Source: Cristatella mucedo | Taxonomy: Eukaryota > Bryozoa > Phylactolaemata > Cristatellidae | DNA: 64,000 nucleotides | NCBI GenBank assembly: GCA_009760855.2 | Contig: WPIO01000078.1 | Coordinates: 124,001 to 188,000, forward strand | Direction: 5' to 3' | Shown here: positions 20,442 through 29,042 of the stretch, one piece after another | Layout: each line of letters opens with the position of its first letter | How positions within the stretch are numbered: the first letter of the stretch is position 1 | Notes under the pieces: model-generated | The model's input: only the letters and a program-made list of their open reading frames with translations | What the model was told of the DNA's origin: nothing | Database searches by the model: none | Program-made: the position numbers and the translations under genes

Positions 20442-21265
20442 TCAATTATGTTTTATGAAGCCTGCAAAAGTAACCGTAATTGAAACAGCGGTGCCCGCAG
20501 CTCCGACAATACTCGCAATGATGGAAACAATAGCAGGAATCGCAGGATTCCGCCTGAACGAACTTCCAGAAAGTTTTTGCTCCAAGACTGTGGGTCAAGT
20601 TTTGCTGCTGACCACTCTACTTCGGTTCCGAATACCCCAGATAAAAACTGGCTTGGATTTTCGTACCAATCTGAATTACCATTTTTAGCTTCTAAAAGTA
20701 TTTCGTTGATGTAATAACCAACTTCTAGAGAGGAAATCATCCTCTCAAGATCTCCAATCTTTTCCGGGATTGTCTTCCACGAAAAGTATCCATACTTTCC
20801 TGAAGCAATGTCGTCAACTATTTCTTTGATGAACAGGCCCTAGTCAACTATGCCGGAAATGCCTGCTAGAAACCCGCAGAATATTTTTGTAACGGAATCT
20901 ATCGTTTTCAAAGAATTAAGAACTGTGAGTACTATTTGTGCTATGTTGTTCAAAGCAGCTAAAGATAACTTGGCAGCTACTTTGGGCGCAATTTATATTC
21001 CTTCTTTCGATACTAATTCTGTTGCTTTAGTTGTACCTGACAAAACTTCTTTCGCTGTATCAATTCCTTAATTAATGTCTTCTGGAACAGAACCGCTTGT
21101 TTTGACTTTTTTAGATAATTTAGTTGCATTTCTTGTCTTAGAAATTAAAGCTTTTTTAATAGTGTTTACCGAAGCCTTGTTTAGCTTTACATGAGTCTCA
21201 TGACCTATTGCATCACATTTTATTCTAATTCTATGGTCGTACAATAACTTGGAATACTGGTTCAT
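20442..21265 (-). pseudogene. Broken gene with a hydrophobic C-terminal segment
   Basis: Minus-strand frame with ATG at 21,263-21,265 and TGA at 20,442-20,444, about 270 codons, broken by three in-frame stops and a frameshift near 20,575. The N-terminus is basic (Lys-rich), the middle is helical, and the last 40 residues contain a strongly hydrophobic stretch (AIVSIIASIVGAAGTAVSI) that could span a membrane. Minor virion proteins with such tails exist in Maverick-like viruses, but I cannot prove homology. Confidence 0.4.
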
Positions 21266-21285
21266 GCTCAGATTTAGATTTTCCT

Positions 21286-21297
21286 ATCTATATAGAA
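21286..21297. promoter_or_regulatory. Second ATCTATATAGAA motif, between divergent frames
   Basis: Identical in 12 bases to the motif upstream of 18,103. It lies 21 bp upstream of the minus-strand start at 21,265 and immediately before the plus-strand tail-fibre-like frame, so a symmetric motif could serve both. Confidence 0.4.
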
Positions 21298-22440
21298 TTG
21301 AGTTAGTCTCAAAGCTCAATGGTCAACTAAAGACTGACTTGAATTGCAATTTCAACCGAATTATAGGCATTGGTTCTCCTGCATCGGATACTGATGTGAT
21401 ACATTTAGGTTATGCTGTTGGGTCAGACTTTGGAAATGGTACAGTGAACAAAGTTTCTGGATAAATGGCTCCAGTTAGTAATTTGGAAACCTCGGCATTA
21501 GTATTCAAGTTAATGGCTTAGGAACCGAGTCTCCGGCATTACAGGTTACTCCTGCAGACATTCCTGTGCAAGATACAAAAGGCAACCAAATATGTTATGC
21601 TACTCCAGTAACAACTTTTATTCCTGACACTGTAACAAACTTTTGAATGGTCTCTAGTGTGCTATGGAGCAGTGATAAGACAGACGTGTTTCTCGAGTTA
21701 ACGAGTGATAATAGTTATGGTGTTTCTGGGACTTTAATGTTAGTCATTGGAATAAATGGAAGTTGCAGGTATTTGATTAAAAATTTTCCGTTGACAAATC
21801 TGTCTCCTTTGTTGAGTTTCTAGTTAGCATAGCATAGAGAATGTCTCTCGAATATCAAAGAAAAGGTTCTAAAGCTATTTAATTACATAAGAAGGACTGG
21901 TAATATACTTGCCGGTCCACTAAATATGAATTGGAACTTGACAAAGAATCTTGGAGATCCTGTTGACCCGGGATATGCAGTCAATCGAAGGTACATTGAT
22001 GCTAATTTCTTTCTAAAGTTTCTAGAGGAACTGCAGCCGATGGAGATCTAGATATGAATGGGCACCGAGTGATAGACCTCGCTAATCCCGTCGATCCAAG
22101 CGATGCAGCGACAAAAGATTACGCAGACACAAAGTTGCCATTGACCGACGGAGAAATTAATGGAACTCTAACTGTAAATGACTTGACTAATGTTAGTAGT
22201 CCAACATACTCAGCTACTGATGTCCCAATTAAAGATTGCATGTTTAAAAACTTTGTTAATAGATTTGGCGATACTATAACTGGTAATTTAGATAGATATG
22301 CCGGTAAATTATATTAGAATACTAAACGACCCAGTTGATCAGAATGACGGAATTAGGCTTAAATACCTAATGCTGTATCGGATGGAAATACAATGACTTT
22401 AACACTTAGTGGCATAATTGACACGATGGATGGCGCGTTA
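21297..22440 (+). pseudogene. Tail-fibre-like repeat protein, broken
   Basis: The plus strand encodes several copies of a motif of about 40-60 residues of the type G-x-L-x-M/C-N-x-x-I-x-x-L-x-x-P-x-x-x-x-D-A. Examples are LKTDLNCNFNRIIGIGSPAS (about 21,330-21,390), LNMNWNLTKNLGDPVDPGYA (about 21,920-21,980), MNGHRVIDLANPVDPSDA (22,054-22,107) and a fourth after GDTITGNL (about 22,268). Such motifs are typical of trimeric fibre proteins in phages and also occur in proteins of animal-associated viruses and elements. Frameshifts and stops separate the copies; the longest open piece is 22,054-22,317. The likely original role is a virion spike or fibre. Confidence 0.5.
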
Positions 22441-23020
22441 GCGATTTGTACGCCAGGTTTTTTTGGCGACTTTGATTTACTTTCTGCTTCTGCCAGCATC
22501 GCAATAACCTTACCACAACTTTCCTTTAGTTTGTTGCAAGTTTAGCAGATTTCATCAAGAGTTGAAACATAGGAGTTTTCAAGGTCCTGGATTAGTTTAT
22601 CTAGTGAATATCTAATCATTCTTGGGTCGGCTCTCTTTAGTCTCTTTGGAAAATTTTAAGAACAATTTCTTTTGATTAGTCGCAGCTTAGAATTCTTGAA
22701 GTGTCAAATGCTATATAATAATAATTTCTGCTATCAGCTTCTAAGCTTTCTTCGGAATCTGATTCAAGACTTAAATTGAAATATATCTCCGAATCAAAAA
22801 CAGATTCGGAGTTGTATTCTAACTCTGATTCGTAATCGGTTTCTAATCCTAATTCAAGGCTTGGGCCATAGTCTGGATCTTGCTCAGAATCTGATTCTGA
22901 ATCAACTTTTAGATCTTCCGATAAAACTCGCTCGGCAGGAAGCTAAGCTGAGGGTTCTCTTTCAACAATTGCAGTGAAAACTGATCCAACTTCTCGCTAC
23001 TCTCGCAGCGTATCAGACAT
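22440..23020 (-). pseudogene. Broken gene for an acidic Ser/Glu/Asp-rich protein
   Basis: The minus-strand frame starts at ATG 23,018-23,020 after a TAGTATAGAAG stretch. It encodes a long acidic region (SESDSEQDPDYGPSLELGLE and similar) followed by a helical basic region (KRLKRADPRMIRYSLDKL) and a Lys/Ser-rich end. At least two in-frame stops and a frameshift near 22,680 interrupt it. No family assigned. Confidence 0.4.
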
Positions 23021-23066
23021 CTTCTATACTATGTAAGTTTTTCTTCGAATAAATTAATACAACGTT

Positions 23067-23700
23067 TCAAGTGGAGCAGAAACCAGGATCAGATCCTTGT
23101 TTCTTAGCTTGTTCAATTCTGCAATGTCCGTAAGAATAGCTGTGTACGCCGCATTTAAGCCAATAGCGTTTAGAATCGAATGCCAACAGAGCTTTCCTTT
23201 CTTGCGTAATAGTATAAGTTTGATGGTTGCGCGTTTGGAAACTAGCTGCGAACAATGCTATCTTATCCTGCTTGTAAGCAAAAAGTATAATCAGAATGCG
23301 TAAAAACTTTTTAACAACTTCCCTTTTTGTGCCTTTTGCTTTCTTTGCCGCAGACTTACCTTCTATTGTACCTTTTGTTGCTATGGCTATTTGCATAGAA
23401 TAAAGTTATGGTCTTAAGAAAACACCTTCATCTAGGGCGATCGATTTCTTTAACATGCTTCCATCCTTGTCCTTTTTGTAATCCTTTGTTTTTCATCGGT
23501 ACTAGTAAACCTGTCTGCTATTTCGTCCTTGAATGTTGCTAAGGTGCCACAATTCTCCTTCTTTGTCTCTGCAAAACCTCCTGTTTGGCATATTTGCTGA
23601 TTGGGAGGATAAACTGATAAATCCAAATAATCTAAGTAGTCGGCAAACTCTTCATAAACATTTTCTGTTTGTATCTTCATAACAGGAGAATCTGTATCAG
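23067..23700 (-). pseudogene. C-terminal remnant of a DNA polymerase B-like gene (polB)
   Basis: Two adjacent minus-strand frames (23,450-23,700 and 23,067-23,396) read in order. First comes an acidic/aromatic segment (ENVYEEFADYLDYLDLS) and GTLATFKDEIADR. Then come a Lys-rich AAKKAKGTKREVVKK, FQTRNHQTYTITQERKALLA and a terminal FDSKRYWLKCGVHSYSYGH. From general knowledge this order resembles the C-terminal region of protein-primed type B polymerases carried by Polinton/Maverick elements and relatives. The catalytic palm motifs would lie upstream but the sequence stops at the H2A block at 23,700. A frameshift separates the two frames. The enzyme would have replicated the element; this fragment cannot. 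Confidence 0.45.
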
Positions 23701-23702
23701 CT

Positions 23703-23935
23703 TGCCTGGCCACCGCGACGGAGTAGCAGGCCGCCGAATCGCTCAGGCTGGCCGGCAACGACGATGACACTGAGAGGACAAGAATGGCGCCACGCCACAG
23801 CCGTAGGCAACGGCGAGAAGCCGGGCGAGCTGCTCCCGGACGTGACGATGGCGCAGGGCGGCGCGATGCCAAGTTTTCCAGGCTGTTCTGTTGTTCGCCT
23901 AGTCAGCTTAAGAAGAGCCCCCGCACCAAACTCTA
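23703..23935 (+). pseudogene. Histone H2A pseudogene, copy 2 (3' half)
   Basis: Starts abruptly at the VYLA-like position and matches 12,440-12,680 closely, with the same frameshifts. Readable in order are QAAESLRLAGNDDDTERTRM and, in another frame, LLPDVTMAQGG. Sharing the lesions shows that the block was already a pseudogene when duplicated. Confidence 0.65.
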
Positions 23936-24222
<287 letters not shown>

Positions 24223-24240
24223 TAGGGGAGAGGCACTCAA

Positions 24241-24305
24241 ATGTAAAGCGCCTAGAAAGAGATTGAGCTCTCTGAGAGCGCTTTATCAAGTGTATTATTA
24301 TTATC
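24241..24305 (+). mobile_element. Solo 3' tail of a family A L2-like element
   Basis: Only the 3' hairpin (AATGTAAAGCGCCTAGAAAG ... AGAGCGCTTTATCAAGTG) and the (ATT)n end are present, about 65 bp. This is an insertion truncated to the RT recognition end, lying within the H2A flank block. Confidence 0.8.
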
Positions 24306-24311
24306 AAACGC

Positions 24312-24510
24312 TTGCCGTCTAGCCCGCCTTTATGTGCTTTTCGCCGTCATGACCGGCGTTCTCGCTGCTTAGAAAGCCGCTCTCGTTTGGTATCCCACAA
24401 ATCTCGCAAGCCGTTCTCATCGTCCAGCGTGCTGCCAAGTCTGCTGCTCTCGCCGCTTAGCCCGGCGTTATCGCCGCACAGGCTTCAGCTTCTATGCAGA
24501 TGACTCTTCT
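24312..24510 (+). repeat. Duplicated block ending in an L2 YADD fragment
   Basis: Matches 13,222-13,410 (GGCGTTCTCGCTGCTTAGAA, CGCCGCTTAGCCCGGCGTT) and, as in copy 1, ends with CAGGCTTCAGCTTCTATGCA followed by GATGACTC, which is the family A catalytic-box region. Homology to L2 stops soon after, whereas copy 1 continues. Confidence 0.65.
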
Positions 24511-24882
24511 TACAATTTATAATATGTATTTAAAGCTCAAACCATGCCAACCGTATTGATACAACGCTCAATATTCTGCACCCAGTGCTAATCGCAACAC
24601 CGTATTATGAATAAACAAGAAGAATACCGTAAGTTATGGCTGATGCGGCCAGCGATTCCAATAGACTCTTTTAAAACTTACAGCAGTTCTTGCACAGTGC
24701 TATAATTCACCTGCTGGCAGATCGTTACTGCAAGCAAGGAGCTGCGGTCTGGCTAATACATTATATATAGGCCAGGCCATAAGTCATACAAAGTCATACA
24801 CGCTCAATCGCGTTCGCACATATTCATAAATCGGGCTGCTGACAAGCCTTGGCTTATCGCGGCTATTTCATCAGCAGATATC
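24511..24882. other. Unrecognised spacer before the array
   Basis: No gene or repeat found apart from a short direct repeat of AAGTCATACA near 24,780-24,800. Confidence 0.4.
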
Positions 24883-24891
24883 AGTTCAAGT

Positions 24892-25355
24892 TCAGCGGCC
24901 AAACTCATAGTTCACAATCGTGGGGCATTGTAGCACATCGGGTCTTGACAAGAAAAAGCGATCGGATAAACAGGAACACAGCGTTTGGACTTGAACCGCA
25001 GTTTCAGGCTTCTTAACACCAATGCACGGGCCAAGCTCTCTGCCGACAGGTGAGCAATCAGGTTCCTCGGTGACTGCTCGATGATCGCTCCATTGCACAA
25101 GGAGCTCAGTCAAGCGCTTCAGCCGAGCATAAGAGTCTTAGGTCAGGAGGAAAATGCATCCGCCAAGTGTCATTCATCATCGTCTGCTGCTTCTTGAGGC
25201 CGCATAATTTCTTCTGCTGCATCAGCGGGGTGTGTGGGTAGATCGTAGCCATAGCCTGCAACTCCTTGCCCCAATATTTCATTGCCATCAAATAATTGCA
25301 CCGGCGTTTTATCACCTTCGGCTTGCTGTGGTAGTGGTTCCGGACCATTCGCCAT
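24892..25355 (-). CDS. Unknown minus-strand frames at the left of each unit
   Basis: Two frames follow each other on the minus strand: 25,170-25,355 (ATGGCGAATGG in good start context, acidic end ADDDE) and 24,892-25,113 (MTELLVQWSDHRAV). The first, 61 codons with NEILGQGVAGYGYDLPTH, could be a captured exon or part of an unknown retroelement. Neither is recognised. The frames recur in every unit at the same offset, altered only by the homopolymer change in unit 5. Coding function is unproven. Confidence 0.2.
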
Positions 25356-25640
25356 TTAATTTTAATTGACCTAAAACAGTGAACATTTGAAACACAACCA
25401 AAAAAGAAGACAAATTTATTCTGGAGTATTATCCCCCAATGAAACGCAAGCCAGTACTAATGTTATCTTTAGTATGGCTGCTGAGTGCCGTGGTTTCTCA
25501 ATTATGACGACTACAACCGCCTGCATTATCATCTAAGAGAGCCAATAACATTGCTACTCTGATTCTTGGAGCACCGTTCGTCAGCTAGCTAACCAATAAA
25601 ACTAAACTCTCGCTCCTTCGAATACAAAAACCTAAACAAA

Positions 25641-25890
25641 CATACATACAAAGAACCAGTGCACTAAGCAGGCTGCTTGCGGTAGGACGGCACCATATTG
25701 AAATTTAAATTCCCAGTATCATTTCTGCTGTATACTCTTATTGATAGCTTATTTTGGGTCTTCCATATCCTACCCAAATTATGTATTGAATAAAAAATAA
25801 GACTTTGGCTTTTTTATTGTAACCATAATGTAGAGCTATGACTCCCAACACTACGCAGGAAACGGAGGTTGCCGTTCACTTTTCTCAGAT
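25641..25890 (+). repeat. Dispersed repeat shared with 60,346-60,625
   Basis: A CATACATACA tail-like tract is followed by AGCAGGCTGCTTGCGGTAGG, CGGCACCATATTGAAA, TTGATAGCTTATTTTGGGTC and TATGACTCCCAACACT. The same order with 10-20% differences occurs at 60,346-60,625, where it follows a family B element. The array unit thus carries the family B tail and its flank. Confidence 0.8.
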
Positions 25891-25894
25891 GTAG

Positions 25895-26880
25895 AGTACA
25901 AATGGAGAACAGCAAGAGATTGAGGACGGACCTTTGAGGGACTCCACAGGTGTCTGGTCTCGTGGTTGAGAACTGACGTCCACACGATAGTGATTGAACA
26001 GATCGTTGCCCTCAATCGTTCAAGTAGAACATCGTGATCAATGGCATCAACGGCAGCTGATAGATGTAGGGCAGAGGTAGGGCAGTGACATTTCCGTCAT
26101 TGTAGCCGCATAGTTACTGTTAACACGGAGGAAAACAGTTTCATTGGGTTGCTGCCTCTTGAACACCAATTGAAATGTTTCTGAAATTTCATTCGTTTCA
26201 ATATGCGCTATCAGCTGCTTAGCGATAATTTTTTTAAAACCTTTGACAAAAAAGGAATATGGTAAACTAGGCGATAGTTTGCAAGAACGTCTATATCTAA
26301 TCCAGGCTTTTCAAGCATCGGTCTAGCGATTGCCAATTTGAAGGACTTGGGTACGACCCTCTCTTTCCAAGGCGCATTAAAAATCTCAGTTATGGCAGAG
26401 CTACGTTGGTCTGCCAGTGAAGACCACAGAGATGATGGTGTAGCGTTTTCAGGAGACGAGCTCTTTATACTAGACCTTATTAAGGTTGCCACATCATGTG
26501 CATAAACCTCGGAAAATCTTTTAACTGAGACCACAGATTGCGATTCCGCAATTGCCTTAGTCTTTTACGTAGGCACGAATGTGCACAGTTTTTTCCAGTA
26601 AAGAATACGAGCAACTATTCAGCTGAGCCGTTAACATCGGGGGAGTCGGACCTCCCAGCATTGGGCAATACAACTTTTACCGCCGCATAGATCTGTTTAG
26701 AGTCCGACTGGCAGGAGTTCTGTTTGTCGAGTGAAAAAGAAGCGCTGGCATTTTCAAGCTTCCGGGTAAAAACTTGAAGGAAGTCTTTGAAATTGAAACT
26801 CATTCTCAGAAAAGAGAAGTGCTACTTCAGTCGAGGATTTCCTGAATAGAAGGAAGAGCATTCATACCCCTGAGAGGGAG
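25895..26880 (-). pseudogene. Truncated L2-type reverse transcriptase (third family), unit 1
   Basis: On the minus strand the RT N-terminal half is readable in pieces. These are a linker (FKDFLQVFTRKLENASASF, 26,615-26,803), the segment before RT (DVATLIRSSIKSSSPENA, VVPKSFKLAIARPMLEKPGL), NYRLVYHIPFLSKVLKK (26,211-26,534) and, after frameshifts, GVPQRSVLNLLLFS near 25,900-25,945. Homology ends where the 250-bp repeat begins, so the YADD box and C-terminus are missing. The sequence differs clearly from families A and B. It cannot encode an active enzyme. Confidence 0.8.
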
Positions 26881-27261
26881 ATTCTTTTTAACATTTTAAT
26901 AAGTTTATTGAGGAGAGGTAGTCTCTCCCATGATAACGAATCGCTGAGTAAGAAGGCTTAACCCCAAAGTGGCTTCACTAACCCTTTAGGTAATTAAGAA
27001 TAACTTTACGTAGCTATCACACCTTGCGTAAAATCTTATAAAGTGAGTGATATAAATCAACCCAAAGAAACTATCTCTAGATTAATTAGGGCAACAGTGA
27101 GCTGTTTACGCTGCAAGCACAAAGAGCTCTCATCCTATAAAAGTGATTAAAATAACTTACCGAGGGGTAAACAAGGACTCTAGTCATGCATTTGAAGCTT
27201 TGAAGAAGCGCTGGACTTGTCAGCCAAAGAGGGATCTTCTCCCAGATGCGGACACCATTAC

Positions 27262-27314
27262 GTCGTTGAAGACTTCCTGTCTGATTTCAAGTCAGACCCT
27301 CGAAAAGTAACGAC
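27262..27314 (-). pseudogene. Mitochondrial trnS(UGA)-like remnant, unit 1
   Basis: On the minus strand TCTGA-CTTGAAA-TCAGA (27,280-27,296) forms a 5-bp anticodon stem with a 7-base loop and TGA as anticodon. GTCGTT and AACGAC at the two ends can pair as an acceptor stem. D and T arms are short or decayed (53 nt in all). Position directly after cob on the same strand agrees with the cob-trnS2 order common in bilaterian mitochondria. Repeated in all seven units. Confidence 0.5.
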
Positions 27315-27320
27315 CATGTA

Positions 27321-28455
27321 ATGAAGTTAGTTCAGCCTTCTTTAGCGAGGGGCTCTAAGAGGAATGAGCGAAAGTAAAAGATAGTTACTTTACGACCAAT
27401 ACATTCTAAGGATCTTCTACGGGCAATCATCCAATTCACATTAAAATGCCAAAGGTAGTTACTAGGGCTCAGGAGAAGATTTGACGACCAAGAGAGAAAC
27501 TTCTTGAAAGCATTTTGGCTCGTTCAATTACAGGTAGAAGTAAAATAATAGCAATATATAGCTATAGCTACAACTCCACCTAACTTATTAGAGATCGATC
27601 GTCAGATGGCATGAAAGCAATGAAAGTACCACTCAGGTTGAATATGAGTTGGAGTTACTAGAAAGTTAGCCTGGTTAGAGTTCTCAGCATCTATTAACAA
27701 GTTTCGATTCAGGAGTACAATAACCTTTAAAATAGTCAGGAATAATAGGAACCCAAAGGTATCCTGAGAAGAGAAGTAAGAGTGGAAGGGAACTATATCC
27801 CAGTAGGAGGAAATTCCTAGAGGATTATTAGAGCAAGTCTGATGGAAAAAGGCTAGGTGAACCAGCCTTAGCGCGGCAATAGCAAAGGGAAGTAAGAAGT
27901 GGAGGTTAAAGAATCGAACTAATGTGGAAGCTTCTACTGAGTGCCCCTCAAAGTAATTCTACAATAACTTTACCAGTATGAGGTACTGCACATACTCTAT
28001 TCGTAATTACAGCACCAGCTCAGACGGACAATTTTCCTCAAGGTAAAACATAACCTAGAAAGGCTGTAATGATGGTCAAGAATAAAATAACTACTCCAAC
28101 TCTTCAATTCTCATTACATTAATTTTTAAGAGCCACGATAAATCCATCGACCGACATGTAGGTAAAGGCAAATGAAGAATCGAGAGGCATCACGAATCAC
28201 AACGCTAGCATGGATAAAACGGATCCGTCATCATCCGTAGTTTACATCCCGGGTAATATGCCTCACTGGGGGAGAAAGCTAGAGAGACATCAGGAGTGTA
28301 ATTAATGTATGGCCAAGAAGATTCCTGTTACAATTTGAGTAGCTATGCATAATCCTAAAAGAGAACCAAAGTTTTATCAAGCTCAGATGTTGATGGGGGA
28401 TCGGACAAACAGAGCACCCTTGACTAGTACTAGCACTCCTGACATGTCTATCGAG
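27321..28455 (-). pseudogene. Nuclear copy of mitochondrial cytochrome b, unit 1
   Basis: Cytochrome b is the membrane subunit of respiratory complex III. Almost the whole gene is readable on the minus strand with TGA as Trp. Visible in order: CIATQIVTGIFLAIH (about 28,345), PVRHITRDVNYG, FICLYLHVGRWIYRGS (about 28,150-28,190), IITAFLGYVLPWGKLSVWAG (about 28,040-28,090), AVPHTGKVIVELLWGA (about 27,945-27,990), RFFNLHFLLPFAIAAL, FHQTCSNNPLG, TPTHIQPEWYF (about 27,635), ISNKLGGVVAIAI and ILMWIGWLPVEDP (about 27,425). Lesions include a 4-base ATTA duplication near 28,300, an extra segment near 28,190-28,215, a frameshift after PEWYF and a stop near the C-terminus. Under the nuclear code the TGA codons alone would destroy it. 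It is a NUMT pseudogene. Confidence 0.88.
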
Positions 28456-28661
28456 AAGTATCAAACCCTCGAAGGGGAGAGGCTTTTTTCAGACTACATA
28501 TAATGTAATAGCACGTATAAAACCACGAGGAGAACAGCCACTATTCAGTAAGCCTAGCTAAGGCGACTATCAAAGATGCCATACATAAGTTAATATAAGA
28601 GTTAACAACAAACTCTAAGAACGTATTCTAGGAATGGGCAGCTGGAAAATACGTATCGCTG

Positions 28662-28686
28662 AAGAGCCACGATAAATCCATCGACC
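28662..28686 (+). repeat. 25-bp exact duplicate of a cob segment within the unit
   Basis: These 25 bases are identical to 28,128-28,152, which encode part of the cob LYLHVGRWIYRG region on the other strand. The duplicate lies outside cob, so the organellar insert was rearranged or built from more than one piece. Confidence 0.8.
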
Positions 28687-28844
28687 TGCTGAAGAGCCCT
28701 GATGCCAATGGAGGGTGCCACTTAGTTAAAGTTTATTTACACAATGATCGAGTGGATGGCAATCCTGAATTATACATACATGTATCCCACATATATCTTA
28801 CCTATCATACACATATTTTACCTTCGAAAGAAGGTGAGCCAGGA

Positions 28845-29042
28845 CGGTGAGCCTCGGTAGGCAGATGGTGCTCCAGACTGGCGGTCAGACTGGCGAACGT
28901 TCCCGATTGGCTGGAGATGGGACGCACGATATGACCTTATACTATACCTACCGTGCTACCCAGCTGATCGGAACATCGTTATCAGGAATTGAACCTCAAC
29001 TTCGGGCATGAGGAGCGAGCACTCAACCCCTGTGCCATCTCT
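28845..29042 (-). repeat. tRNA-derived SINE at the unit end, unit 1
   Basis: On the minus strand the tRNA-like head starts at 29,042 with an A-box-like TGGCACAGGGG (29,027-29,038) and a B box GGTTCAATTCC (28,985-28,995). A body of about 140 bp follows, with TGGGTAGCACGGTAGG-type sequence. Its 5' end coincides with the array unit boundary. Pol III would transcribe the head if intact; mobilisation would need a LINE RT. Confidence 0.65.

Larger units (their letters stand above)
17953..23702. mobile_element. Decayed endogenous virus-like element (Polinton/Maverick or adintovirus-like)
   Basis: AT-rich block of about 5.7 kb, unlike its neighbours in composition, densely packed with broken reading frames on both strands. 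Three parts hint at origin: a minus-strand PLA2-like remnant (18,650-19,156), plus-strand tail-fibre-like repeats (21,297-22,440), and a minus-strand segment resembling the C-terminal region of transposon/virus-type DNA polymerase B (23,067-23,700). It opens next to a 15-bp direct repeat (17,953-17,967 and 17,968-17,982) and ends sharply at the H2A block. I saw no integrase, packaging ATPase, protease or major capsid gene and no terminal inverted repeats, so only a fragment is present. The family assignment is an inference. Confidence 0.5.
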
